Shown here in pieces: positions 14,500 through 23,474 of a stretch of 64,000 bases of DNA. Origin of the DNA: Chloroflexaceae bacterium. GTDB taxonomy: Bacteria > Chloroflexota > Chloroflexia > Chloroflexales > Chloroflexaceae. The stretch spans positions 124,001 through 188,000 of the forward strand of contig JANWYD010000002.1 in assembly GCA_025057155.1 (NCBI GenBank), given 5' to 3'. How positions within the stretch are numbered: the first letter of the stretch is position 1; each line of letters begins with the position of its first letter. Both the position numbers and the translations under genes were made by a program. The notes beneath the pieces are model-generated. The model was not told the origin of the DNA. It searched no databases and saw only the letters and a list, made by a program, of their open reading frames with translations.

Positions 14500-16953
14500 A
14501 TGACCATTGCTGAACAGACCATCATCACCCTGGAATTTCCCAAAATCCTGGCGCAACTGGCCCGCTACACGGCCTTCTCGGCCTCGCGCGAACTGGCCCT
14601 GGCTCTGCGCCCGTCCACCGAGGTTGCTGAGGTGGAGCGCGCGCTGGCGTTGACCGGCGAGGCGCGGGCGCTCCTCGAAGAGTTGCCCGATCTATCCATC
14701 GGTGCGATGCGCGACATCCGCCGCGCCGCCCAGCATACCGCCCGCGGCGGGGTGATTGACGGCCCCAGTTTGCTGGAGGTGGCCGGGTCGGTGGCGGCGG
14801 CGCGCGCTCTGCGCGCCCGGTTGCTCAAGCTCGACCCGGAACGCTTCCCCCTGTTGATCGAGCAGGCCGGGGCCATGCCCGTGCTGCCTCCACTCGAAAC
14901 GGCGATTGAACGCGCCATCGGCGACGATGGGCAGGTGCTCGACGCCGCCAGTCCCCGCCTCGCCGAACTGCGGCGCGAGGTGCGCCTCGCCTTCGCCCGT
15001 CTGCAGGAAAAGCTGCACCATCTCATCACCTCCAGCGCCTATGCCGGCGCCCTGCAAGAGCCGATTATCACCGTGCGCAACGGGCGCTACGTCGTGCCTG
15101 TCAAGGCCAGCCACCGCAGGGACGTCCGCGGCCTGGTGCACGACCAGTCAAGTAGCGGGGCCACGCTCTACATCGAGCCGATGGCGGTGGTGGAACTCAA
15201 CAACCGCTGGCGCGAGTTGCAGGCCGCCGAGGAGGAGGAGGTGCAACGCATCCTCGCCGCCCTCTCCGACCAGGTGGGCGCGGCCGCTCCGCAATTGATC
15301 GCCACGGTTGAAGCGATGGCGGCGATCGATCTGGCTTTCGCCAGGGCGCGTTACGCCGCCGATCTGCGCGCCGTGGCGCCCTCCATCAGCCCATCGCTGG
15401 CGCCGCTTGCCCCCGGCAGCGGCTCCGAGGCCGCTCCGCTGCTGCTTACCGAGGCCCGCCATCCCTTGCTCGACCCGGCGACGGTCGTGCCGATCACCCT
15501 CTGGCTGGGAGGCGAGTTCCGTATTCTGCTCATCACCGGCCCCAATACCGGCGGCAAAACTGTGGCCCTCAAGACTACCGGCCTGCTCGCGTTAATGGCC
15601 CAGGCCGGCCTGCACATCCCCGCTGCGGCGCCCTCGCGCCTGCCGGTCTTTGCCCACATCTTCGCCGACATCGGCGACGAGCAGAGCATCGAGCAGAGCC
15701 TCTCCACCTTCTCTTCACACATGCGCAACATCGTGCACCTGCTGCGCGCCCTGGAAGCCGAGGAAGCGGAGAGCGCACAGATGGGGGCGGAGCGCCGCCC
15801 GGCCCTGGTGCTGCTCGACGAACTCGGCGCGGGCACCGACCCGGTTGAGGGGTCGGCGCTGGCCCGCGCGATTATCGAACGCCTGCTTGAGCTAGGCGTG
15901 CTCGCCGTGGCCACAACGCACTACGCCGAGCTGAAAGCGTTCGCCTACGCTACCCCCGGCGTGCAGAACGCCTCGGTCGAGTTCGATGTGGAGACCCTCG
16001 CGCCCACCTACCACCTCAGCATCGGCCTGCCCGGGCGCTCCAATGCTCTGGCGATCGCCACCCGTCTGGGGCTTGATGCGGAGCTGGTAGAGCGAGCGCG
16101 GGCGATGATCGATCGCAAAGACGCCCAGGTAGAGGATCTGCTCGCCGGCATTCACCGCGAGCGCGAAGCCGCCGACGCCGCGCTGCGCCGCGCCGAGGAG
16201 TTGCGCGAGGACGCTGAGAAGTACCGTGACCGGCTGGAGCAGGAGTGGCGCGCCTTCAACGAGCGCCGCGAGGCTGAAGCCGAAGCCGCGCGCCAGGAAC
16301 TGGAGGCGGAACTGCGCGAGACGCGCCTGTTGCTCAAGCGCCTGCGCGACGATTTTCGCAGCGTCTCCCTTTCGCGCGAGTGGCTGGAGCAGGCCGAACA
16401 GCGTCTCGCCGCCGCCGCGGAGCAGGTCAAACGGGCCGCGGCGCGGCCTGCCGGCGCGCCGGCGCGGCCTGCCACCCAGGCCCCGCGACCCCTGCAACCC
16501 GGCGATACGGTGCTGGTGCGCTCGGTGGGCCTCAAGGGCGAGATTGTCAGCATTGACCCTGACGATGGCACAGCGCAGGTGCAGGTGGGCGGCTTTCGCA
16601 TGAACGTAGATCTGAAGGATCTCACGCGGGAGAAAGGCGCTCCCGAGGCCGCCCTGCGCCGCGAGTATCGCGCCGAGCGCGACGTCTCGCTGCCTCCCGC
16701 CCCCGACGTCTCGATGACCTTTGACATGCGCGGCTACCGCGCCCACGAGGTCGCCGACCGCCTTGATCGCTATCTGAACGACGCCTACCTGGCCGGGTTG
16801 CACCAGGTGCGCCTGGTCCACGGCAAAGGAACGGGCGCCCTGCGACAGGTGGTGCGCGACGTGCTGCAACGCCATCCCCTGGTGGCCTCGTTCAGCAGCG
16901 GCGGCAGCGATGGCGGCGATGGGGTGACCGTGGCGACTCTGGTGGAGCGGTGA
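14500..16953 (+). CDS. mutS2: Endonuclease/ribosome-rescue protein MutS2
   Basis: The product has 817 residues, the usual MutS2 length. It has a MutS core without the mismatch-recognition domain. Walker A is ITGPNTGGKT (about 345-354), Walker B LVLLDELGAGTDP (about 436-448), followed by ATTHYAELK. A long charged coiled coil (about 530-640) and a KOW-like segment (about 665-705) follow. A C-terminal Smr domain (from about 740) has DMRGYRAHE and HGKGTGALR; the usual LDLRG appears as FDMRG. MutS2 suppresses recombination in some species and splits collided ribosomes in Bacillus. There is no strong ribosome-binding site at the ATG. Confidence 0.95.
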   Translation: MTIAEQTIITLEFPKILAQLARYTAFSASRELALALRPSTEVAEVERALALTGEARALLEELPDLSIGAMRDIRRAAQHTARGGVIDGPSLLEVAGSVAAARALRARLLKLDPERFPLLIEQAGAMPVLPPLETAIERAIGDDGQVLDAASPRLAELRREVRLAFARLQEKLHHLITSSAYAGALQEPIITVRNGRYVVPVKASHRRDVRGLVHDQSSSGATLYIEPMAVVELNNRWRELQAAEEEEVQRILAALSDQVGAAAPQLIATVEAMAAIDLAFARARYAADLRAVAPSISPSLAPLAPGSGSEAAPLLLTEARHPLLDPATVVPITLWLGGEFRILLITGPNTGGKTVALKTTGLLALMAQAGLHIPAAAPSRLPVFAHIFADIGDEQSIEQSLSTFSSHMRNIVHLLRALEAEEAESAQMGAERRPALVLLDELGAGTDPVEGSALARAIIERLLELGVLAVATTHYAELKAFAYATPGVQNASVEFDVETLAPTYHLSIGLPGRSNALAIATRLGLDAELVERARAMIDRKDAQVEDLLAGIHREREAADAALRRAEELREDAEKYRDRLEQEWRAFNERREAEAEAARQELEAELRETRLLLKRLRDDFRSVSLSREWLEQAEQRLAAAAEQVKRAAARPAGAPARPATQAPRPLQPGDTVLVRSVGLKGEIVSIDPDDGTAQVQVGGFRMNVDLKDLTREKGAPEAALRREYRAERDVSLPPAPDVSMTFDMRGYRAHEVADRLDRYLNDAYLAGLHQVRLVHGKGTGALRQVVRDVLQRHPLVASFSSGGSDGGDGVTVATLVER

Positions 16954-16984
16954 TCGCGGACAGACGTGGTACAATACCTCCACT

Positions 16985-17584
16985 ATGCCCGAACCGCTCG
17001 TCTACCTGCTCCTTATCGTCGCTCTCGTGCTGCCGGCGCCGGGCGTCATACTGCTGCGCGTGCTTGGGTCCCGCATCGGCCAGCGGCGGGTCATTATCAG
17101 CGCGGCGGTGATTTTCGCCTCCGCCATTCTCAGCGCGCTCATTCTTGCCCGCAGCGAGGTGCGTGTGTTGCGTATCGGCAGCTACAGCGTATTACTTCCG
17201 GGGACGCAACCCTTCGATGTGGCCGTGCTCATTCCCCCGGAAGAACCGGCAGTTCCCCCTCCGGTCGCGCCGACGGATACGCTGCGCCCCGGCCCTGCGC
17301 CCGCGCCCACTGCCACGCCAGAACCAACCGCCACACGCGAAGCCACCGCGACGGTCGCGCCCACAGCCACGCCGGAACCCACCGCCACCCTTGAGCCGAC
17401 GGCCACTCCCGCGCCGCCTCCGGCGCCTGCTGCCGGTCGGCGCTATGTCGTGCAGGCGGGCGACACCTTTCGCGCCATTGCCGAACGCTTTGGCGTCTCC
17501 GTACCCGATCTGTTGCGGGCCAACAATCTTACGCCTGAACAGGCCGATAACCTCCGCGTGGGTCAGGAGCTGGTGATACCATAA
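16985..17584 (+). CDS. LysM-domain membrane protein
   Basis: The product has 199 residues. Two N-terminal hydrophobic helices (about residues 5-25 and 35-55) lead to a Thr/Pro-rich spacer with repeated TATPEPTAT-like units (about 97-150). A C-terminal LysM module (RYVVQAGDTFRAIAERFGVS through LRVGQELVIP) should bind peptidoglycan or a similar GlcNAc polymer outside the membrane. A TACAAT hexamer at 16970-16975 would give a near-leaderless mRNA. It follows mutS2 by 31 bp. Confidence 0.9.
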   Translation: MPEPLVYLLLIVALVLPAPGVILLRVLGSRIGQRRVIISAAVIFASAILSALILARSEVRVLRIGSYSVLLPGTQPFDVAVLIPPEEPAVPPPVAPTDTLRPGPAPAPTATPEPTATREATATVAPTATPEPTATLEPTATPAPPPAPAAGRRYVVQAGDTFRAIAERFGVSVPDLLRANNLTPEQADNLRVGQELVIP

Positions 17585-17617
17585 GGGTAATTTGATGATC
17601 GTCATGCCTGGTTATGC

Positions 17618-17704
17618 GGAGGTGTCGAGGTGTAGAGGTATGGGATAGGGCGCACCCGCTTACCGTCTGGTCCAGCTCCGACACCTCCACACCTCGACAC
17701 CTCC
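17618..17704. repeat. Long inverted repeat of AGGTGT units
   Basis: A 22-bp arm (17618-17639, GGAGGTGTCGAGGTGTAGAG and on) pairs with 17683-17704 with one mismatch across a 43-bp loop. The units (GGTGT, CACCTCCAC) resemble the 9351-9425 minisatellite. It lies between the LysM gene and the hydrolase gene and inflates the apparent open frame of the latter. Confidence 0.75.
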
Positions 17705-17781
17705 ACAACTCTACAGACCCATGGGGCGACCGTCGAACGAACTACGTCCTGAAACGTATCTCCACCCACAGGGGAGCAATT

Positions 17782-18453
17782 GTGTCCACCGCCATCAAAA
17801 CCATCGAACGCAAGCCACGGGTCGTCAGCGAGGCGCCGGCGCCGCTTCTGCTGCTCCTGCATGGCTATGGCGCCAATGAGTACGACCTGTTCGACCTGGC
17901 TGACTTTGTAGACCCGCGCTTTCACGTGGTCAGCGCCCGCGCGCCCCTGGCGCTGCCGTGGGGCGGCTTCGCCTGGTACCACCTCAGCGGTGCGCCGGGC
18001 CGGCTCATACCCGACCCGCAGACCCGCGCCCAGGCAGCCGACCTGGTAGAGCGCTTCGTCGAGACCCTGCCCGAGAAGATCGGCGCCGATCCGCGGCGCA
18101 CCTATATTCTCGGCTTCAGCCAGGGCGCGGTTATGAGTTTCGCTGTCGCGGTGCGCCGCCCGGAGCTGGTCGCCGGCCTGATTCCCATCAGCGGCTACCT
18201 CGACCCGGCGCTGCTGCCTCCCGGCGGGGTACAGGGCCTTGAACGCATGCCCATTCTGCACATGCACGGAACCTACGACGACATCATCCCTGTTGAAGCC
18301 GCCCATATGACCCGCGACATGCTCCGCCTTAGCGGAGCGCGTTACACTTATCACGAGTATCCCATCGGGCACGGCATCCATCCAGAGGGGCTGCAGCTTG
18401 TCCAGCGGTGGCTCGCTGAGCGCCTGGCCGAGCCGGTGGAGAGAGGAGCCTGA
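17782..18453 (+). CDS. Alpha/beta hydrolase (carboxylesterase/phospholipase family)
   Basis: The product has 223 residues. The GTG at 17782 is chosen because AGGGGAG lies 5 bases upstream and the upstream frame runs through a repeat. Seen are the oxyanion region LLLHGYGANEYD, the nucleophile elbow GFSQGA, an acid in HGTYDDIIPVE and the catalytic His in YPIGHGIHPE. These are the marks of the abhydrolase_2 (YpfH/EstB-like) family of cytoplasmic carboxylesterases, which cleave small acyl esters or lysophospholipids. It is followed 5 bp later by the DegT gene, so the two are probably co-translated. Confidence 0.9.
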   Translation: MSTAIKTIERKPRVVSEAPAPLLLLLHGYGANEYDLFDLADFVDPRFHVVSARAPLALPWGGFAWYHLSGAPGRLIPDPQTRAQAADLVERFVETLPEKIGADPRRTYILGFSQGAVMSFAVAVRRPELVAGLIPISGYLDPALLPPGGVQGLERMPILHMHGTYDDIIPVEAAHMTRDMLRLSGARYTYHEYPIGHGIHPEGLQLVQRWLAERLAEPVERGA

Positions 18454-18458
18454 ATCCT

Positions 18459-19583
18459 ATGAGCGCCAGGCTTCGGGTGCCCTTTGGCGATCTGGCCCGG
18501 CAGGCAGCGGAACTTGATGTCGAGTTGACTGACGCGCTGGCGCGCGTGGCCCGGAGCGGCTGGTACATCCTTGGCAACGAAGTCGCCGCCTTCGAGGCCG
18601 AGTTTGCAGCTTTTTGCGGCGCCGAGGCATGCGTCGGGGTGGCCAGCGGCGCCGAGGCCCTCTATCTGGCCCTCACTGCCCTTGATGTCGGCCCCGGTGA
18701 CGAAGTAATCACCGTCGCCAACGCCTGCGTCTATCAGGTCGCGGCGATTGTGCAGACCGGCGCGCGTCCGGTGTTTGTGGACATTGACCCGGCGACCCAC
18801 ACGCTCGACCCGAGGTTGCTGGAGGCGGCGATCACCCCGCGGACCCGGGTGGTGTTGCCGGTGCATCTCTACGGGCGTACCGCCGATATGGCGGCGATCT
18901 GGTCCATCGCGCGCCTCTACGATCTCCAGGTGGTCGAAGACGCCGCGCAGGCCCACGGCGCCCGCTATCGCGGCCCCGAGGCCGGCGCCATAGTCGGCGG
19001 CGGCGCGAGCGCGATCTGCTGCTTTAGCTTTTATCCTTCCAAGAACCTCGGCGCGCTGGGTGACGGCGGGGCCCTGACGACCGGCGACCCTGACCTGGCG
19101 GCCCGCCTGCGGCGTTTACGCATGTATGGCTGGGGGGAAAAGTATATCGCGGTCGAAGCCAGCGGGCGCAACTCGCGCCTCGATGAACTGCAGGCCGCCG
19201 TGCTGCGGGTGAAGTTGCGCCGGCTGGCGGCGTGGAACCAGGCGCGTCGCGAGCGGGCGGCGTGGTACCGTGAGTTGCTCGCCGACATGCCATTGCAACT
19301 GCCTGCCGACGATCCCGGTCACGTCTATCACCTCTTCGTGGTGGAGTGCGATAGCCGCGATGCCCTGCGCCGCCATCTGCTCGAAGCCGGGATTGGCTGT
19401 GACGTGCACTATCCCGTGCCGGCTCACATGCAGCCGGCCTACGCCGCGCTCGGCCATCGCCAGGGCGCGCTCCCCCACACCGAGCGCGCCGCGACGCGCG
19501 TGCTCTCCCTGCCGCTCTTCCCTGAGTTGACCCGCGCCGAGGTGGAAGAGGTGGCCCGGACGGTGCGGGCCTTCTTTGGATAA
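18459..19583 (+). CDS. DegT/DnrJ/EryC1/StrS family aminotransferase
   Basis: The product has 374 residues, normal for the family. Fold-type-I PLP enzyme: VASGAEALYLAL near residues 62-73, EDAAQAHGA near 160-168, and the PLP lysine in YPSKNLGALGDGG (K195). These enzymes transfer an amino group from glutamate to keto-sugars for surface glycans or antibiotics. The sugar is unknown here, and the polysaccharide locus lies over 20 kb away. It starts 5 bp after the hydrolase gene. Confidence 0.9.
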   Translation: MSARLRVPFGDLARQAAELDVELTDALARVARSGWYILGNEVAAFEAEFAAFCGAEACVGVASGAEALYLALTALDVGPGDEVITVANACVYQVAAIVQTGARPVFVDIDPATHTLDPRLLEAAITPRTRVVLPVHLYGRTADMAAIWSIARLYDLQVVEDAAQAHGARYRGPEAGAIVGGGASAICCFSFYPSKNLGALGDGGALTTGDPDLAARLRRLRMYGWGEKYIAVEASGRNSRLDELQAAVLRVKLRRLAAWNQARRERAAWYRELLADMPLQLPADDPGHVYHLFVVECDSRDALRRHLLEAGIGCDVHYPVPAHMQPAYAALGHRQGALPHTERAATRVLSLPLFPELTRAEVEEVARTVRAFFG

Positions 19584-19590
19584 CATGAGC

Positions 19591-19619
19591 GATGTGGGAG
19601 GGCCTGGCCCTCCCACATC
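19591..19619. repeat. GGGAGGGC/GCCCTCCC palindrome
   Basis: A 13-bp perfect inverted repeat (GATGTGGGAGGGC and its complement) has the loop CTG, directly after the aminotransferase gene. A shorter copy follows at about 19634-19655. Related palindromes lie at 23406-23428 and around 31683-31820. It may act as a terminator or processing site. Confidence 0.65.
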
Positions 19620-19665
19620 ATCCCCATCAGGCAGAAATGAGGGCCTGGCCCTCCCAAACCCTCCG

Positions 19666-20379
19666 ATGGCTGGTAATAGTGGCAATCCAGGCGATCGCTG
19701 CGCCGCCTGCGGCGAGTTGCTCAGCGGCACATACTATGCGCTGGTCGATCGTCCCGAGCGCTACTGCGCGCGCTGCATTGCTACCCGCCCCCGTTGCGCC
19801 GCTTGCGGCGCGCCCCTTGGCGAACAGTACTGGCGCCTCCACGATGGGCGCCTCCACTGCCCCGCCTGCCACCAGGTTGCGATCTATGACCCCGACGTGG
19901 CCCGCGCGGTGTTTGACGAAACTGTTGCGGCTGTTGCGACCCATCTTGGCATGACCCTCAACGTCGGCGTTGCCTTTCGTCTGGTGGACGCGCCTGCCCT
20001 CGCCGCCCTTCGCGCTGAGGGCGAGATTCCCGTGCCCGAGGGCGAACACACGCTTGGTCTGTACCAGCGCCGCGGGCACGTTCGGGTAATCTACGTGCTC
20101 TACGGTCTGCCGCGCCTGACCTTCCGCACCACCGTGGCCCACGAGTACGCCCACGCCTGGCAGGCTGAACGCTGCCCGCTCCTGCGCGACCAGGAGTTGC
20201 GCGAGGGGCACGCTGAGTGGGTGGCCTACCACTACCTGCTCGTGCTCGGTTGCACCCGCGCCGCCGAACGGATGCTCGCCGCTCAGCACCCCTACCGCCC
20301 GGCTCTGGAACGAGTGCTCGCCCTGGAGCGACAACTGGGCGTGCGAGGGGTGATTGCGTATATGACGCGCGCAGAGTAA
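19666..20379 (+). CDS. Bacterial DA1-like zinc peptidase with LIM-like zinc ribbons
   Basis: The product has 237 residues from the ATG at 19666; in-frame ATGs at 19576 and 19585 would run through a palindromic repeat. Residues 12-68 hold four CxxC pairs (C12/C15, C34/C37, C44/C47, C65/C68), a LIM-like double zinc site. The C-terminal part has VLYGLPRLTF followed by HEYAHAW (159-165) and EGHAEWVAYHYL (180-191), i.e. an HExxH peptidase motif with a downstream Glu. Plant DA1 peptidases share the LYGLPRL-HExxH arrangement and the LIM module; they are ubiquitin-activated. A bacterial target is unknown. No signal peptide, so cytoplasmic. Confidence 0.8.
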   Translation: MAGNSGNPGDRCAACGELLSGTYYALVDRPERYCARCIATRPRCAACGAPLGEQYWRLHDGRLHCPACHQVAIYDPDVARAVFDETVAAVATHLGMTLNVGVAFRLVDAPALAALRAEGEIPVPEGEHTLGLYQRRGHVRVIYVLYGLPRLTFRTTVAHEYAHAWQAERCPLLRDQELREGHAEWVAYHYLLVLGCTRAAERMLAAQHPYRPALERVLALERQLGVRGVIAYMTRAE

Positions 20380-20408
20380 GTGACTCTCGGACAACCTGGC
20401 AGGGGTAT

Positions 20409-20427
20409 GGGGAAACCGGGTTTCCCC
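20409..20427. repeat. GGGGAAACC/GGTTTCCCC palindrome
   Basis: GGGGAAACC and GGTTTCCCC, perfect 9-bp arms with a single G between. Other copies: 5997-6013, 13737-13755, 23452-23470, 29981-29999, 35368-35386, 38947-38964, 60642-60660. Confidence 0.7.
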
Positions 20428-20455
20428 GTGCCTCTCCGACCGCCCTGGAGGCGAA

Positions 20456-20506
20456 GGTCCTCACCTTCCCCCCTCGCTGCGCTCGGCGCGGGGGAGGGTG
20501 AGGACC
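20456..20506. repeat. GGTCCTCACC...GGTGAGGACC inverted repeat
   Basis: An imperfect long hairpin just upstream of the helicase gene. Similar sequence occurs at 40349-40393 (perfect 17-bp arms), 5925-5940 (half only) and 60550-60611. Confidence 0.6.
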
Positions 20507-20532
20507 CGCCCGCCTATGTTCAGATTCACACA

Positions 20533-23190
20533 ATGGATCTCACCCCCGAACAACGCGCCGCTATCGAACACGACGGGCACCTCGTCGTCACCGCCGGGGC
20601 CGGCAGCGGCAAGACCCGCGTCCTCGTCGAGCGTTACCTCCGGCTGCTTGATGCTGTTGGCGACCCCGATCCCTTCGGCGCCATCCTGGCCGTTACCTTC
20701 ACCGAAAAGGCGGCCCGCGAAATGCGCGAACGGGTGCGTCTGGCCCTGGAGCAACGCGCCAGCGCCAGCGCGCCCGCCGAGCGCGCTCGCCGGGCAGGCC
20801 TGGCTGCCGCCGTGGAGGGCGCCCGCATCGGCACCCTCCATAGCTTCTGCGCTACCCTGCTGCGCGCCCATCCCGTCGAGACGGGCCTCGACCCGCGCTT
20901 CGCCGTTCTCGATGAGGTGGAGGCCGGTCTCCTGCTCGCCGAGAGTGTGGACGAGGCCCTGCGCGACGCGGTGAACGGACGTGACGCCGGAACGGAAGCG
21001 ACGCCTGCCGTCCTCCCCGGAGGGTTGGAAGTGCTGCTGGAGGAGTTTGGTCCCGCCGAGGTCCGCGCCGCCCTGATAGACTTGCTGCGCGGCGGTGGCG
21101 AGACCCGCGCGGCGCTGCGCGCCCTGCCCTCCGATCCCGCCGCCCTGCTGCGCCGGTGGCATGAACACCTGGCCCTGGCCCGCGCTGAGACCCTCGACGA
21201 GTTGTTCGCCAGCGCGCCATGGCGCGAGGCCGCCGCCACTCTCCTGGCCCTGGCCCCCGGCGCCCCTGCCGACGACCGCATCGGCGCCCAGGCGCGGGCT
21301 GTGGCCGCCTGGCTCAACAGCCTTGACCCTCAAGCGCCCGACTTCGCCATCCTGGACGCGCTGAACCTTCAGGGCGGCAGCAAACGACTGTGGGGCAACG
21401 CCGAAGATCTCGCCAGCGCCAGACGCGCCCTCGGCGCCCTGCGCGAGGCCTACCGCGCCGTGGCCGAGCTCCTGGCATTCGCCCCCGACCCGCGCATCGA
21501 GGAGCGCGCCGCCCTGGCCACCCTGGCCCTGCGCGACCTGTTCCAGATTGCCGACGCGCGCTACGCGCAGCGCAAGGCCGCCCTCGACCGCCTCGATTTC
21601 GACGACCTGGAGCGCCGCGCCCGCGACCTCCTGGAGCGCCATCCCCATGTCCGGGCGCGCTGGCGGGCCGAACTGCGGGCCGTGCTGGTGGATGAGTTCC
21701 AGGACACCAATGACGACCAGCGGGCCATCATCTACGCCCTCGCCGGGCCGTCTGATGACGCCGGGCCGCGGCTCTTTGTCGTGGGAGACGGCAAACAGTC
21801 CATCTACCGCTTCCGCGGCGCCGATGTGAGCGTCTTCCGCGAGGTTGAAAGCGATATTCAGCGATGGGGCGGGCGTCGTCTGGCGCTGCGAACCTCGTTT
21901 CGCGCCCATGCGACCCTGGTCGAACTGATCAACCGCGTCGGCGAACAACTCTTCTGGCGGCCCCGTCCGCAACGCCCCTTCGAAGTGCCCTACGAACCAC
22001 TGGCGGCCCATCGGCCCGCGCCAGGCCATGCCATCACCGCTGAATGGCATGTGCTGCCCGACGCTGGCGAGGCTGTTGAGCGCCGCGCGGCCGAGGCCGC
22101 GCTCCTGGCCGGGCGCCTGACCGACCTGGTGGCCGGGGCCGCCGGGCCTATCGTCTACGACCCGCAACACGGCTGGCGCCCGCCGGGCTACGGTGACATC
22201 GCGCTCCTCTTTCAGGCCTCGACCTCCTTTGAACCCTTCGAGGCCGCGCTGCGCGAAAAGGGCATCCCCTATCTCACCACCGCGGGACAGGGATACTACG
22301 GGCGTCAGGAGGTGCTCGATCTGATCCATCTGCTCCGGGCGCTCGACGACCCGGGCGACGAACTGGCCCTGGTGGGCGCGTTGCGTTCGCCGCTCTTCGC
22401 CGTAGACGATGGCGCGATCATGGCCCTGAAGCTGAGCGGCGCGGCAAGCCTCTGGGAAGCCTTGCTGGCCGCCGCGGAGGACGGTCTCGCCGATGCCGGG
22501 GTGCGCTTCGCCGCCCGGACCCTGGGCGAGTTGCATGCCCTGCGCGGCCGCTCCACGGTGGCGGAACTGCTGCGGGCGGCCCTGGACCGCACCGGCTACC
22601 TGGCGATCATCAGCGCCCTGGAGGATGGCGAACGGCGCCGGGCCAACGTCGAGAAGCTCCTGGCCGCAGCGCGTCTCGCCAGCGCGCGGGGACTGCGAGC
22701 CTTCAGCGAATACCTGGACCTGCTGCTGCGCGTTGAGGCCCGCGAAGGCGACGCGCCCCTGGAAGCGCAGGGCGCCGTTCGTCTGATGACCGTGCATCGC
22801 AGCAAAGGGCTGGAGTTCCCCATCGTCGCCCTGCCCGACCTGGGGCGCGCGCCACCCGCGCCCCGGGAACGCTGGCTGGCGCGGCGGGCCTACGGACTGG
22901 CGCTCCAGGTGCGCGATCCGGCCGACGAGCAGCGGCGTCCTGCCGCCTTTGTGCTCGCCCGCCGCGCCGAGCGGCAGTTCGAGCGGGCCGAGCGCGAGCG
23001 GCTGCTCTACGTGGCCATGACCCGCGCTCGCGACTACCTGATCCTCAGCGGAGCGGCGCAGTCAAAGAGCGATGATGGCTGGCATGCTGCGCTCGCTGCT
23101 GCCCTCGGCTACCCGTGGGAGACTGGCGGGCCGCCCGCCGGGGCCCTCGGGCCGCTCTTGATCGTGCGGCATGATCTGAGCAGTCTATGA
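20533..23190 (+). CDS. UvrD/AddA-like ATP-dependent helicase lacking the nuclease domain
   Basis: The product has 885 residues; the ATG at 20533 begins right at helicase homology (LTPEQRAAI), and the 51-codon extension upstream is repeat-derived. Superfamily 1A motifs are all present: GAGSGKT (22-28), VTFTEKAAREM, LVDEFQDTNDDQ (about 386), VVGDGKQSIYRFRGAD, MTVHRSKGLEFP (about 752) and LLYVAMTRARDYL (about 822). AddA proteins carry a further RecB-like nuclease of about 250-300 residues after motif VI; here only about 45 residues remain. It is likely a 3'-5' DNA helicase for repair or recombination. No AddB is nearby. Confidence 0.85.
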   Translation: MDLTPEQRAAIEHDGHLVVTAGAGSGKTRVLVERYLRLLDAVGDPDPFGAILAVTFTEKAAREMRERVRLALEQRASASAPAERARRAGLAAAVEGARIGTLHSFCATLLRAHPVETGLDPRFAVLDEVEAGLLLAESVDEALRDAVNGRDAGTEATPAVLPGGLEVLLEEFGPAEVRAALIDLLRGGGETRAALRALPSDPAALLRRWHEHLALARAETLDELFASAPWREAAATLLALAPGAPADDRIGAQARAVAAWLNSLDPQAPDFAILDALNLQGGSKRLWGNAEDLASARRALGALREAYRAVAELLAFAPDPRIEERAALATLALRDLFQIADARYAQRKAALDRLDFDDLERRARDLLERHPHVRARWRAELRAVLVDEFQDTNDDQRAIIYALAGPSDDAGPRLFVVGDGKQSIYRFRGADVSVFREVESDIQRWGGRRLALRTSFRAHATLVELINRVGEQLFWRPRPQRPFEVPYEPLAAHRPAPGHAITAEWHVLPDAGEAVERRAAEAALLAGRLTDLVAGAAGPIVYDPQHGWRPPGYGDIALLFQASTSFEPFEAALREKGIPYLTTAGQGYYGRQEVLDLIHLLRALDDPGDELALVGALRSPLFAVDDGAIMALKLSGAASLWEALLAAAEDGLADAGVRFAARTLGELHALRGRSTVAELLRAALDRTGYLAIISALEDGERRRANVEKLLAAARLASARGLRAFSEYLDLLLRVEAREGDAPLEAQGAVRLMTVHRSKGLEFPIVALPDLGRAPPAPRERWLARRAYGLALQVRDPADEQRRPAAFVLARRAERQFERAERERLLYVAMTRARDYLILSGAAQSKSDDGWHAALAAALGYPWETGGPPAGALGPLLIVRHDLSSL

Positions 23191-23474
23191 ACAACGTTTC
23201 CTTGCCTTTCTGGCCTCTCCTCTCCCGCGTGCGGGAGAGGGGCAAGGGGTGAGGGTGAAACGGCGCATCCCAACGCCATGAATCACATCTACGCTCATGC
23301 GTTCTGTCCGCCCCTAAACCCCTAGCGGGGGAGGGTTGAGGAGAGGGTGGAGTTAGCGAACAACTAAGAGCCTGTCCGGATAACCTGGTTATCCGAATCT
23401 ATTTTCTGGGAGGGCTACGCCCTCCCAGCCCCTCCCTGAGGGAAGGGGCGTGGGGAAACCACGTTTCCCCGCCA
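23191..23474. other. Repeat-rich gap between convergent genes
   Basis: Gap of 284 bp. It holds GGGAGAGGGGCAAGGGGTGAGGGTG-type sequence near 23220-23260, a CTGGGAGGGC palindrome (23406-23428), a GGGGAAAC palindrome (23452-23470) and a 100-bp block repeated at 29893-30000. No gene. Confidence 0.6.
23367..23470 (+). repeat. 100-bp dispersed block, copy 1
   Basis: Begins AAGAGCCTGTCCGGATAACC and ends in the GTTTCCCC palindrome. A direct-orientation copy lies at 29893-30000 (AAGAGCCTATCCGCATAACC). Both carry TTCTGGGAG in the middle and CGTGG(G/A)GAAACC near the end. Confidence 0.65.

Noticed and set aside
20461-22797. 778-codon minus-strand frame opposite the helicase
   Set aside because: Antisense shadow; low-complexity composition and no motifs, while the plus strand has every SF1 helicase motif.
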